From Isoetes taiwanensis (Eukaryota > Streptophyta > Lycopodiopsida > Isoetales > Isoetaceae), in NCBI GenBank assembly GCA_021234155.1, contig JAJEKV010000005.1, positions 5,933,216-5,997,215 on the forward strand: 64,000 bases of DNA. Direction: 5' to 3'. The notes beneath the pieces are model-generated. The model saw nothing but the letters and a program-made list of their open reading frames with translations, made no database searches and was not told the DNA's origin. Positions 23,535-34,470 of this stretch are shown in pieces. The position numbers and the translations under genes are program-made. How positions within the stretch are numbered: the stretch's first letter is position 1; each line of letters opens with the position of its first letter.

Positions 23535-24728
23535 TCAAATAGGCAATTTGCAGTTTCCCCTTTCCTTTTGCACTTTGTCGGCAAAAGTTACTTGTTTATT
23601 CGTCTTAGCACTTGACTCGGCCGATTGCTCTTCCACCTGAGTCATTTGAGCCGAAGGTCCACTAGAACGAGGATTTGATCTATACTCAGCTCTGCCGGAT
23701 TCCCTACGTTCCTCCCGATTGCCCCGATCATTCGGATCTCTTTTTGCGTTTAACTTCGGGCAGTCTACCTTAAGATGTGGTCCTCCGCAGTAATAACACC
23801 CACTTTTCTTAAATGAAGGTCTATCAGTCTGATTATCCCACTTCATTCTCTGGGCTTGTTCGTGATTATCACCCACACTTGCTCTAGCCCTTTTATTTCC
23901 CTTATCAGAATTCTTGTTATTGTTTGCTTTTTCAGTGCTTGTTTTGCCATTGCCTTTGTCCTCAGGATATCCATCCCAAATACTACAATTTATAAAATCA
24001 GGATTTAGCTTCCTTTCCGCAGCTATAGCTTTCTTTGTTGCTTCTCCCAAGGTCTGAGGATCTATGAAACATAATTCTGCATACAAGGAATTTTTAAGTC
24101 TCGCTATATATTTTCTTAGCAACTCCTTCTCTGTTAACCCATCCATTTGAGTGGACAAGTACTGGAATTTAGATGTGTACTGATAGATTGACTCATTGTC
24201 ACCTTGCTTGAATAGATCCCATTCCCCTTTGACATCATTATGATAGTTAGCTGCCAAATTGTAACCTTCGAAAGCTTCCTTGAAGCTCTTCCATGTCAAA
24301 ATCTTTGGATCCATTCTTTTTCTTCCTTGCCACCAGGTTCTTGCCATATCTGTCAAATATTTGTCCATAGCCTGCAACTTTTGCTTTTCACTAGCTTTTA
24401 CCAGTTCAAAATAGCTTTCCCATGTAGAAAGAAATCCAAAGACTGTAGGCGGGTTTCTCTTTTCACCAGAGAAGATAGGCATTCTTGCAACTTTCTCTAG
24501 CCATTTACAAGAGGATTCTGGAGGCAAGCTGGATAAGTTAGGCTGCGTATTCGTTTGCACAGAAGGCTCGGGTAGAAATTTATAAGCCAGACACAGGTAT
24601 TCCAATTGTTTTTGACGCTCTGCAGGATTGATAGAAGGAGGAATGGCCATTTGATCTGCTATGTAGCTGGCATTGCTCATTGCCTGGGTGTATTGATGAT
24701 CAGGTACGCCGAAGCGATTAGTAGACAT
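23535..24728 (-). CDS. Gag protein of the gag-only LTR element
   Basis: ATG at 24728 (MSTNRFGVPDHQYTQ), 42 nt after the LTR edge; 397 aa. Upstream in-frame codons lie in the LTR, so this Met is preferred. The capsid-like core contains [26 protein letters not shown] and FKQGDNESIYQYTSKF, which is the retrotransposon gag fold. A zinc knuckle CYYCGGPHLKVDC is one residue shorter than the canonical CX2CX4HX4C. The C-terminus is basic and Ser/Gln-rich, ending KLPI. Gag would package the element RNA in cytoplasmic particles. The frame is open throughout, unlike copies A and B. Confidence 0.88.
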   Translation of the reverse strand: MSTNRFGVPDHQYTQAMSNASYIADQMAIPPSINPAERQKQLEYLCLAYKFLPEPSVQTNTQPNLSSLPPESSCKWLEKVARMPIFSGEKRNPPTVFGFLSTWESYFELVKASEKQKLQAMDKYLTDMARTWWQGRKRMDPKILTWKSFKEAFEGYNLAANYHNDVKGEWDLFKQGDNESIYQYTSKFQYLSTQMDGLTEKELLRKYIARLKNSLYAELCFIDPQTLGEATKKAIAAERKLNPDFINCSIWDGYPEDKGNGKTSTEKANNNKNSDKGNKRARASVGDNHEQAQRMKWDNQTDRPSFKKSGCYYCGGPHLKVDCPKLNAKRDPNDRGNREERRESGRAEYRSNPRSSGPSAQMTQVEEQSAESSAKTNKQVTFADKVQKERGNCKLPI

Positions 24729-24753
24729 TGTCCAGAGATTTTCAGAATCAAGA

Positions 24754-24766
24754 GGCTTTGATACCA
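24754..24766 (-). promoter_or_regulatory. Primer binding site of the gag-only element
   Basis: The minus strand reads TGGTATCAAAGCC, one mismatch from the usual complement of the initiator methionine tRNA 3' end, three bases inside the 5' LTR. Confidence 0.75.
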
Positions 24767-24769
24767 AAC

Positions 24770-25441
24770 TGATACAAAGACAAAGTTTTTGGACTACAAA
24801 ACAATGATCAGAGAATAAGATAATCACAAATAGCTACAAATTCTAGCCTTCACGGCTATGCTCTCCACCCAACCGGGCTCAGGCTCAACAAGAAAGCGAG
24901 AAATCGTTATCTGGCTTTCTCAAACATCCAGCAATTCTGCTCAAATACTAATTCAACTGACTAGGACTGTGGGCAAAGCAGGAAACTCTGCTAAAGACTC
25001 AACCGAAGACTCTAGCCATGATCAGAGAATAATTTTCATTTTATAGACGCAGATCAATCTATTTCCGGAAAACCTTTTGTTTAGTCAGAAATATCTTCCA
25101 AAAAAGCAAATATCCGCTAATAGCAGGGATTCGAATTAGTTCCGGCCTTTTACAAGGTGAAATCTCCCTAGTTTTCCTTGATCCGGGACCTTTTTCCAGC
25201 TTTGTTATGTTTTCGGCCGAAATTTGGCTTAACGGGTTCGCGACCCGTTATCAGCCATGCTTATATTTTAAATGAGATATCCAATGGTTTATTGCTTTAA
25301 GAAATGTAATATCAACCTTAGCCTAAACATCATAATTTAAAAGCATAGCTTAGAACCTAGACTACCCTTGACAAAACTAATCACTAATATTGACTCTGGA
25401 TGCTTCTAGCCTGAACCGCTCCCCCGAGCACCACCATATCA
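24770..25441 (-). repeat. 5' LTR of the gag-only element (unit C)
   Basis: 672 bp, TGATAC...CATATCA as written on the plus strand, followed by GCCCA. It is the cleanest LTR copy in unit C. Confidence 0.9.
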
Positions 25442-25961
25442 GCCCATCTCCCCACTAATGTGTTTGCTACATTTGCAGCATGAGTGTTTGGAAGTGGCCA
25501 ATCGTGGCTGCAGGGGTTAAATTCCCCTCGCTCCATCTTGTAAATATGACTATGTTAATGGCTGGCCAAACCAAATAGTGCATAAATGTAAGTTTTACAT
25601 CTTCCATTTGTTGATTATAAAGGGTTATTCATGAGCACTTTGCAAACTTTTGCAGGTAATTTGTGTAACCATTGAGGTTTTAGGCCAGTCCATAAAGGTT
25701 ATCTATTGCAGCATCAAGGGCATCAACTGCACCAACTAGGTTGACTACTAGCACCATTCAAGGACACATGAACAATCCCGGTGCTTCGATCGGTTCCCGA
25801 AATTGAGTTCAGGAGTCAGCCGGGTTCGCCCAAGCGAACCCAGAAAATTCGCCCAGGCGAACCCCTGGGATTCGCCCAAGCGAACCCGCCATCTTGACGT
25901 GGCGCTGCGTGGCACTACCTACCGGGTTCGCCCAAGCGAACCCGAACCAGGGTTAGCCAAC

Positions 25962-26040
25962 CGTGCGAACTGGCAGTGCGGCATTTATTACCGCCGGTGG
26001 GTTCGCTTGCGTGCGAACTGGCAGTGCGGCATTTATTACC
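25962..26040. repeat. 30-bp direct repeat
   Basis: GTGCGAACTGGCAGTGCGGC followed by ATTTATTACC occurs at 25962-25991 and 26011-26040, separated by a degenerate palindrome copy. Confidence 0.85.
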
Positions 26041-26337
26041 CCCTGCCGGGTTCGCCCAAGCGAACCCACCGGCGGGGGCTAGGATGTCAGATTTTGTAGG
26101 GGCATCTGGTGGAAAGGAGCCAGGCCGAGGATTTTGGTAAGCGCAGGGATTTTGGTTTTGCTGAGTAGTTAATGCAGCTAGGACAACATGGGCGAGTCGG
26201 AAGACCCATGTAAAAGGCGTGATTTCTTTCCAAATCACTTCCCTCGCCCTTCCGGCGAAGAATCCCCAATTGGGTCCCGTTCTTGAGCTCAAATCACAGC
26301 CCCCAACTGCCCGAAATCTTCTACAGATGCGCGAATT

Positions 26338-26835
26338 TTGCCCCTAATCTGTAAAAACAGGGGCGAAGTCGTTTTCCTGGCTCGAAATTGGGCCGGATTT
26401 CTGGGCAGCTGGTTCGAAGCTACATTACTGGAAAGGGAAAATAGGATCTGCCTGGTTCAGTATATTACTCTGGTCACCGAAAATAAAGAACCGCTCACAG
26501 AAAAGCTCCGGATTGATCAGCTCCGCCCTGCTCCGCCCTGCTCCGCCCAAGCTCCATATCCAAAGCTTCAACAAGCTTATGATCGAGAGGGCTGGTGGGT
26601 CGGCACCATTTGCAGAGTCCTTCCCGATCGAAAATACGTCGTCTACTTCCGTGAATCTCTTGAAGAAAATGTCTACGACCATACCCATATCCGCCCTGCC
26701 TGCAGTCGCTTGCCCGCCACAGACCTGTACCGACTGGTCGATCTGACCTGGGGTTCGCCCAGGCGAACCCGGGTTCTGGGTACGCCGTACCGGCACCCAC
26801 TTGCGCGTCATCGATCCCTGCCGCCTGACAGTTAA
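26338..26835 (+). CDS. Agenet/Tudor-like domain ORF (fragment, no clear start codon)
   Basis: The frame encodes GEVVFLARNWAGFLGSWFEA, LVQYITLVTENKEPLTEKL and IDQLRPAPP, then YDREGWWVGTICRVLPDRKY, VVYFRESLEEN and HTHIRPA. This is the plant Agenet tandem, with GSWFEA and GWWVG cores and paired IRP/LRP ends. Agenet proteins bind chromatin or RNA ligands; the partner here is unknown. The first codon of the open stretch is TTG and no ATG is obvious upstream, so this is probably one exon or a captured piece. A copy of the 20-bp palindrome (26751-26770) lies inside the frame and encodes GSPRRTRV, and the sequence after the Agenet end looks non-domain. Confidence 0.65.
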   Translation: MPLICKNRGEVVFLARNWAGFLGSWFEATLLERENRICLVQYITLVTENKEPLTEKLRIDQLRPAPPCSAQAPYPKLQQAYDREGWWVGTICRVLPDRKYVVYFRESLEENVYDHTHIRPACSRLPATDLYRLVDLTWGSPRRTRVLGTPYRHPLARHRSLPPDS

Positions 26836-27024
26836 CCGGGGTTTGGGTTCGCCCAAGCGAACCCGACAGCAATGCCACGCAGGCGATTGTGCCCGCGAAC
26901 CACCATGCCACGTCCCCTACGGGTTCGCCCAAGCGAATTTATGGGGTTCGCCTGGGCGGTTTGGCATGTTGACTCAATTTCGGGAGCCAATAAAGTGGGC
27001 GGAACAATCCATTTTGGAAGTAAA

Positions 27025-27075
27025 TATGCACCAAGAAGGATCTGATATGCACCAAGAAGGATCTGATATGCACCA
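27025..27075. repeat. 21-bp tandem repeat
   Basis: ATATGCACCAAGAAGGATCTG is present twice in tandem, with a third partial ATATGCACCA. Confidence 0.85.
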
Positions 27076-27519
27076 TACAGGGTGAACACCTCACCACATA
27101 GGGCAAGCACATCCCCATAAAACTATCACCATGTGGACGATGATATCACCATCAGGGTAAAAAATGTGCCTTGATTTGGCTCTATTTTTCTCGCTCAGAT
27201 CATAAAATCTTGCAAAAAAAAAACTGACATATTGTTTATTAGCATCTGGAGCAGGTATACAACAAAAAAAAAAATGGTAATTTGACTACATTTCACACTT
27301 GTTTTGATCATTTTGTCATTGGTAAACCGTTCTTGGGCAGTCTCCCTTATATTCAAATCAAATCAAAGCTTACCCTCCAACAAGAGGGTTGCCACGGGCA
27401 ACCCAAAAAGCTGCCCACATCCTCGGAACCCTAGGGAACAACCTATGATCTGTTTTTTTACACCACCGCATATTTTCCTTTCCAACGTTGTGTGACTTCC
27501 AGGCTTGAGCGGCGAGACC

Positions 27520-29774
27520 ATGGCTTTCTCCATTACGTCCCAATCGTCCTGGCCAGGTATGGATTTCACCTTGTGTTACCCTTTTTTTATCCTGCTAAGG
27601 CATTTCATTACAAATGCATTTCATTTCGCATTTGTAGGTTTTGCCTGTATGCGTAGAACAGGCAAGCAACGGCCGCAATCAGAAAGGCATCGGCCTGCAT
27701 ATCCTATTCGTACAAAAATAATAAAGGATGCTCCCCACAGAAAGTATCAATTACAAGACAAGTCCAGCTCCGTTAATGGTACAGTTGAGCCCAACACAAT
27801 CGGGACATTGAGTAAATTATCCATGGAAAATGGAACAGTGGTTAATAAGAATCTGACTCCCGCTCCTAGAGATGCTGTTTTAAAAGCCTGTGTCTTGACA
27901 TCATGTGGACTTGCCGCATCTGGGTTAATACTACGTGAGGTATTTCATTTCACAAGCATTTGTTTTCTTACTTCTCAATGCCTTTGATGGTGAATGGTCA
28001 TGCTATGCTAGATAATCCTAGAATTTGCATTTGCTTAGCTGCTTATAGGCATTTTATTAGCTTTCATGGAAAATTCTGATCTTGATTCAAGATGTCCTTA
28101 TCATGTCTCCCTACTTGCACAGGCTTCCCATTGGGCCACAAAATCTGGATGGTTATCTTTGGACTGTACATTATTGATGCCATGTAAGGTCTTATCAACA
28201 ATGGAAGGCAAAGCTTAATATAGAAATGGAAGATAGCGGAACACATATATGACTTCGTTTTTATTCCACGGGCATTCCTAAATTCCTGATTGTTCCCAAC
28301 CTTGCGTGCTGAGAACTACTGCATGATATTTTAAAGTTAGGCTCTCATGCTACTAGACGTGCTATTCTTTCCTTTTGCAGATCATTTCCCTCTACAGTTC
28401 ATTACTCATTCAAACATTACTCATCTTCATAGGGATCAAACTGATATCAGTCTTCAAATTTGTATTGTATTATGCATTTGCATTCAGCATGGCATTGAGT
28501 TTGCCTTCTGGCTTTTAGGACTTGATTGCCATCTGCGACCTTTTTTACATCTGCGAACAGATGACCAATTTCTGGATTGTTTAATGTTATACTTCTACTT
28601 TGTACTCACATAAATAATTTGCTGGTCATGTTGTCCGTCCTGGGCTTTTTTTATTTTGAAGATTAAGGTATTTAATATGATATCTTGGGGTCAATGGATA
28701 GCGAACATCTCTTTTTTTCACTCTAGTTTGTATATGAGCCTCTTAACTAACAAAGAATAAAAACTAGAAGCCTTTATTAACTATTCAGTTTTGCAATGCA
28801 CCAGTTGACTTTCAAATATGGCATTTGGGAGTTGTTCTTGGAACAGTATTCACCGTTTCAACTTTACGACAATACATGCTTTCAGTATGGACAGAGTTTG
28901 CAAGCTCCACTCAAACATCAAACTATCAGGTTGGTCTTCTTGTTTGTGCTGAGAAATGTTTCCTCTTATATAGTGATCTTTTTGACACAGATTTTAGGGG
29001 CACTGAATTATCTGGATTTCGTGATGGTGTCATTTCTCTCAGGAGCTGGAGAGGTATGGATAAAGCTAATTTCTTGTTCATCGAATCTTGCTCTTTTACC
29101 TGTTTGGTGGTTCGACAGGAGTTATTTTTTCGAGGATCTCTGTTGCCACTAGTTGGTGCCAATTGGAACGGAGTTATGTTGGCAGGCATAGTATTTGGAG
29201 GCTTACATCTTTCTGGTGGAAGGAACAATGCCTTCGCAATTTGGTGAGTCGAGAAAATTACAGATGATTTTATTGTATGGGACACGTCAAGATCTGGCCT
29301 TATGATTTTGATGGTAAGAAAAATGAATGATATGAAGGGCTCAAAAGGTAATTGCTGTAATGTTATAGGGTAAGCTAGATCTGAAAAGTTCAAGTTTGAG
29401 AGATAGGTTCTACATCCTTCGATAGTAATGATTTTGCTAGAATAAATCTTCGTTTGATCTGTCCATTCAGAAATGCACAATGGCCATTTAAATGACCTAC
29501 TTGATTAAGAATGGTGTTGTCTAACGAGAACTCGGACTTATCAAGAAGCCCATTATTTAAACATCTTGGGATCATTGCATACGGTAGTCATCCATGTTAG
29601 TTTCACATAAATTTAACATTTAATTGCAGGGCTACATGTGTCGGGATTGTTTATGGTGCTACTGCTGTCTGGACATCTGATGTAATGGTCCCTATACTAG
29701 CTCATTCTCTTGCAAATCTGATTGCTGCAATCATTTGGCGACAAAAACAGTTTGATGACCTGCCAAAAGCATGA
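27520..29774 (+). CDS. CPBP (CAAX protease/bacteriocin-processing) family intramembrane metalloprotease, plastid-type, 7 exons
   Basis: Exons: 27520-27556, 27638-27939, 28123-28183, 28805-28929, 28991-29053, 29119-29243, 29630-29774. All introns are GT-AG, the sum is 858 nt and the product is 285 aa. The Ser/Arg-rich N-terminus (MAFSITSQSSWPGFACMRR) looks like a plastid transit peptide. The body carries hydrophobic segments and the family motifs: EELFFRG (EExxxR, built across the exon 5/6 junction), FGGLH (FxxxH) and LAHSLANL (third motif). The glutamates and histidines expected to bind the metal are present. Plant members are mostly uncharacterised membrane proteases or scaffolds. No lesion is seen, so it is likely functional. 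The gene stands alone between transposon-derived regions. Confidence 0.9.
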
Positions 29775-30092
29775 TTTTGAGGGAAACTAAGATCTACTGC
29801 CCGCCTGAGATTGTCTTGTAACTTGATAATATATATACATAGTATTTTTTTGTAACTTGATCATGGTGTGATGTTTTTTAATGGTTGGGCAATTTCATGT
29901 GATATTTGTCCTTCTTAACCAGCACAGCATGTTTATAGCAAACATGTCATTTCCACAAGAATCATGAAAAGTGAAACTAATTGCCATGTATAAGGGTAAG
30001 CTTTTTTTGGGAAGGGATTTCCTGTTTGTCCAGTGGCTGCTGCAACCGACGCAGCCAGGAGCAGCCCACTGGCAAGCAGTGAATCCCTGACC

Positions 30093-33000
30093 TGTTAGAA
30101 ATTAGAGCCTGGGATTTGAACCCAAGAAAGCCGGTCTCTACCTCCTACTTAATGATCTCTGCCTCCTACTCAACAATCTCCACCAGATAACGGTCTGGGT
30201 TATTTCAGGCACACAAATCCATCACCATGCACTTCCGATTCAGACCCAAATTGAAGTTGCAGACCCAATCTCTTCTCCAGTCTCTCTCGGCTTTAACAAT
30301 CTAGATCTCTTCTGCTGTCACAGCTTCGTCTGCAGGCTTAGATTATGGCTCCTATCTGGCTCTTCACAGATACGTCTCCATCCCACAAACGCCGTACATG
30401 GATCGATGCAAAAAATACCTGCACCTGCTGATCTTCCTGTCGGTTTTCCTCTTACAGATCCGCCCCCCAGTTCTGTCAGTTTTCACCTTTTCAAATTTGC
30501 TCATCGCCCATTTTACACCTTTTTCCAACACGTGTCCCATTACAGCTTATACCAAATGTCGCCTATTGAAAATAAGGCATGACCATAATTTCAACACTCC
30601 CCCTTCATGCCATATTTTCTATGCCAATAGCCTTTCTAAATTGGCGTGTTTACTTTCACCCAGTGCTTTTGTTAAGATATCCGCCTCTTGTTTACTAGTG
30701 GGAATGTATTGTAAATCTATTTCTTCTTCAGCTACCTTCTCTCTGATGAAATGACAATGAAGATCAATGTGTTTTGTCCTTGAATGCAGCACTGGATTTT
30801 TGGCTATGGCTATGCAACTCTTATTATCGCAATAAAGCACAGTTGTACCTGCTTGTTTCTCCCCTAGTTCGTTTAACAATCTCCTTAGCCATATTATTTC
30901 TCTACACGCTGAAGACGCTGATACATACTCTGATTCAGCACTGGACATTGCTGTACAATTCTGTTTCTTACTACACCATGAAATCACTGTCCCATTAAGC
31001 TTGCAAAGATATCCTGTTGTGGATTTCCGCTCATCCAAATCTCCGGCCCAATCTGCATCTGCATAACCAGACAATTCTGCGAAACCAGCTATTTCAGGGT
31101 TCCCATTACTTTTAGTATAACAGACTCCCAACTCCATAGTCCCCTTTAAATACCTAAGAATTCATTTTACAGCCACCCAGTGCGCCCAACCTAAATTGTT
31201 CAAATACCTACTCAAAAAGTTTACGGCAAATGCTATATTGGGTCTTGTAGCATTGGCGACATAAAGTAAACTTCCTATGAGCTCCCTGTATGGTATTTTT
31301 TTCATTTGCTTTCTCTCTTCTTCAGTCCTAGGACACATACTTCCACAGATCTTATTATTGACCACTAGCGGCGTTGGAACTGGTTTACACTCCATCATAA
31401 AAAACCTGTCGAGCATCTTTCTAATATATTGCTTCTGAGTTAAAGTAAGAGTTCCAATTTCCTTATTCCTAGTAACCTCCATGCCCAAAAGTTTCTTCAA
31501 ACAACCAAGATCACTCATCTGGAATCTGGCTTTTAGGATGGCCTTGCATTCATCCAAAAACTTCCTATTGCTTGCACTCATTATGCAGTCATCAACATAT
31601 AAAGCAATAATGCAGAAATCATCACCTGCCTTTCTTTTATATAAATTTCCTTCACTTTCTAACTTTTCAAACCCTTGTGACAATAAAAAACCATTCACAC
31701 ATACATACCATTGTCGAGCCGCTTGTCTGAGCCCATATACCGCCTTCTTCAACTTGCAAACTTTATTCCCTTGCACCTCAAACCCAATTGGTTGTTCCAT
31801 GAAAATTTCCTCCTCTAATTGCGGTTTTAACATCCATATGATCAAGATCGAGCTCATGCTCAACTGGAAGTGCTATTAAAGCTCTCAAACTTGTTAGTTT
31901 AACAATTGGTGAGAAAGTAACATGATAATCTATACCTTCTTTCTGAGTAAAACCTTGTGCAACCAATCTAGCCTTGTATCTTTCAATTTCACCATCAGGT
32001 CCCTTTTTTAATTTAAAGATCCATTTACACCCTACCACATTTTTCATAATCGGACGGATTACAAGATCATAAGATCATAGGTACCTGTCAATTTGAACGA
32101 GTCTAGCTCCTCCTTCATTGCTTTCTGCCATTTACTTGCATTTGGTGAGTTAACAGCTTCCTCATATGATTTGGGCTCTGTAACACATAACATAGACGGC
32201 GGCCGGTTCTTACGTATATTAATCCCTAATTCATATTCCCTAAACCTTGTTGGTAGCCTACGTTTACGAGTGCTTCTCCCACGCTCATCTCTTCCATACT
32301 TTGACGTGTCAAAAGATACCTCCTCCTTCAATTTTTCTGCATTACTTTTTTGTGTACGTGTTTCTTCCACCAATGGCTCTTCTACATTTACATCTCCTAA
32401 ATCCACTGCTCGATCTTCAGTCTGTTCTTCCAAACTTACTTCCATACTCCGATCTTGCATTTCTGTAGCTTCATCTTCTATATTCTCCTCTATGACACTA
32501 TCTTCCACCTCCTGGGCCTGAACAACCTCTGTTTGATATTCCTCCGTTCTTTTATTTTCGTCATCGTCATTATCATCGTCATCAAACCAACCTTCTGGGG
32601 CCCAAGGCTGGTTTGCCAAGTTTCCTTCCTCCTTATGCGGCACATTTTGCTTCACCATTCTGTCCTTATAAAATTTGGTTTCGTCAAACACTACATCCCT
32701 GACTCACATAAATTTTTCTGGTCTTGGGGTCATACAATCTATACCCTTGGTCCTCATAACCAACTAGATATATTTCTACACTTCGGTCATCTAGCTTGGA
32801 ACGCAGTTCTTCTGGCACATGCATGTATGCTAAACAACCATATGCACGTAACCGTTCTACAGATTGCTTTCTAGCAGACCACACCTCCTCTGGAATTCTC
32901 CCTCTAATACCTGCAGATGGTAGCTTATTCTGAATGTAACATGCGGCCTGCACTGCTTCTGCCCACAGGTAAGTAGGCAAACCTGCATGTTTCAACATTG

Positions 33001-34465
33001 ATCTCACAACATTCATTAGAGTTCTGTTCTTTTGCTCAGCAATACCGTTCTGCTGTGGAGTATGTCTGCAAGTAAACTGACGCCGTATTCCCTTTTCTCG
33101 GCAAAACTGCATGAATGCACCTGATAGATACTCTCCCCCTGAATCTGAACGCAACGGCTTCAACTGCCTGGACGTCTCACGTTCAGCTTCAGCTAAGTAT
33201 AACTGAAATGCTTGGAATGCTTGATCTTTAGATTTTAAAAAATAACACTTCGCCCTTCGGGAAAAATCATCAATAAATGTAATGAAGTATGTCTTGCCGC
33301 TCATACTCTCTACACGCATTGGGCCACATAAATCTGAATGCACCAAATTCAAAATGCCTAAGGTTTTAGAGAAACGAGGTTTGAATGCATGTCTACTTGC
33401 TTTCCAAGCATACATCCATGGCATATTTTGTGTTCTGCTTTATCTATGTTGGTAGGCAAACCCTCTACCAACTTATGTCTGCTCATTATTTTAATAGTTG
33501 CATCACTAGCATGTCCGCATCTAAGATGCCACAATTCTAAAGAACTGACATTTCCAACACACGGAAAGGCATCCAAACAATATAACTTACCTTTTCTGTT
33601 TGCGTAAACTCTTTTTCCATTACGCACCATCTCACAGCGTGAAGCATCAAAATTTAGTTTGTAACCGGCGTCTACTAGATCTACCACAGAAACTAAATTG
33701 AACAACATACTAGGAGTGTAGAGAGCATTTTCTAAGCACACTTTCTCCTCATCGTCATGATAGAACTCCAACTTTCCGCATTCTTTGACTTGATGCAGAT
33801 TGCCATTACCCATTTGCACACAAGGAGTATCTGATTCCTTCATCTCTTTTATTAGTTTTCCTGAAGCAATCACGGTCCTCTCAGCCCCAGAATCAATGGT
33901 GAGAGAAACCGCTTCAGCATTTGCGTCCATAGTCAAGGCCGTCCCAGCTCTGATACCACTGTTAGAAATTAGAGCCTGGGATTTGAACCCAAGAAAGCCG
34001 GTCTCTACCTCCTACTTAATGATCTCTGCCTCCTACTCAACAATTTCTGCCAGATAACAGTCTGGGTTATTTCAGGCACACAAATCCATCACCATGCACT
34101 TCCGATTCAGACCCAAATTGAAGTTGCAGACCCAATCTCTTCTCCAGTCTCTCTCGGCATTAACAATCTAGATCTCTTCTGCTATCACAGCTTCGTCTGC
34201 AGGCTTAGATTATGGCTCCTATCTGGCTCTTCACAGATACGTCTCCATCCCACAAACGCCGTACATGGATCGATGCAAAAAACACCTGCACCTGCTGATC
34301 TTCCTGTCGGTTTTCCTCTTACAGATCCGCCCCCCAGTTCTGTCAGTTTTCACCCCTTTTCAAATTTGCTCATCGCCCATTTTATACCTTTTTCCAACAC
34401 GTGTCCCATTACAACTTATACCAAATGTCGCCTATTGAAAATAAGGCATGACCATAATTCCAACA
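30093..34465 (-). mobile_element. Ty1/copia LTR retrotransposon lacking gag, 4.37 kb
   Basis: LTRs at 30093-30596 (3') and 33960-34465 (5') start TGTTAGAAATTAGAGCC and end with CAACA. Both sides carry the duplication TGACC (30088-30092 and 34466-34470). On the minus strand a primer site TGGTATCAGAGCT directly abuts the 5' LTR (33959 downward), and a polypurine tract (GAAGGGGGAG) abuts 30597. The internal region starts at once with protease: no gag is present between primer site and protease. The LTRs are nearly identical, so insertion was recent. Confidence 0.93.
30619..33936 (-). pseudogene. Copia polyprotein: protease, integrase, RT, RNase H (frames broken)
   Basis: Order on the minus strand is copia-specific, with integrase before RT. 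Protease has TIDSGAERTVI (33936 onward), then a GAG-pre-integrase segment with WHLRCGHAS and CHGCMLGK. Integrase follows (LVHSDLCGPM, FIDDFSR, LRSDSGGEY, PQQNGIAEQKNRTL; to 32684). RT has KWIFKLKKGPDG, KARLVAQGF, VYGLRQAARQW and the catalytic LYVDDCIM. RNase H shows YADADWAGD, SSAESEYV and YCDNKSC, and the ORF ends at 30619. Frames break near 33390, 32690, 32050, 31850 and 31150. Without gag and with these breaks it is not autonomous. Confidence 0.9.
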
Positions 34466-34470
34466 TGACC

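Larger units (their letters stand above)
17586..24400. repeat. Tandem array unit C
   Basis: This is the third copy. Homology to B runs from 17586 to the point in gag near 24400 where A and B are cut, after which the sequence continues into the natural gag N-terminus and 5' LTR. From about 18040 to 23400 it differs from A and B at many CAG, CTG and CCG sites by small substitutions and indels. Its 5' LTR (24770-25441) is clean. Confidence 0.85.
22425..25441 (-). mobile_element. Complete gag-only LTR retrotransposon (TR-GAG type), 3.0 kb
   Basis: LTRs at 22425-23091 (3') and 24770-25441 (5') both start TGATAC and end CATATCA. The element is flanked by the 5-bp duplication GCCCA (22420-22424 and 25442-25446). 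On the minus strand the order is 5' LTR, spacer GTT, primer site TGGTATCAAAGCC (initiator Met tRNA type), gag, a 62-bp tandem repeat and a polypurine tract next to 23092. No protease, RT or integrase is present, so it must borrow these from a partner element. This is the only full copy, and it shows what A and B lost. Confidence 0.92.
25822..26963. repeat. Cluster of about ten 20-bp palindromes GGGTTCGCCCAAGCGAACCC
   Basis: Copies lie at 25822-25841, 25846-25863, 25867-25887, 25924-25943, about 25999-26018 (degenerate), 26048-26067, 26751-26770, 26845-26864, 26921-26940 and about 26944-26963 (degenerate). Most are perfect inverted repeats of GGGTTCGCYY. Spacing is irregular, so it is not an array. 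Copies occur both outside and inside the Agenet ORF, and the flanking sequence between copies differs. Confidence 0.9.

Noticed and set aside
25822-26963. Palindrome cluster as a CRISPR array
   Set aside because: Spacing is irregular, some copies are nearly adjacent and others 700 bp apart, there are no cas genes, and the context is plant nuclear.
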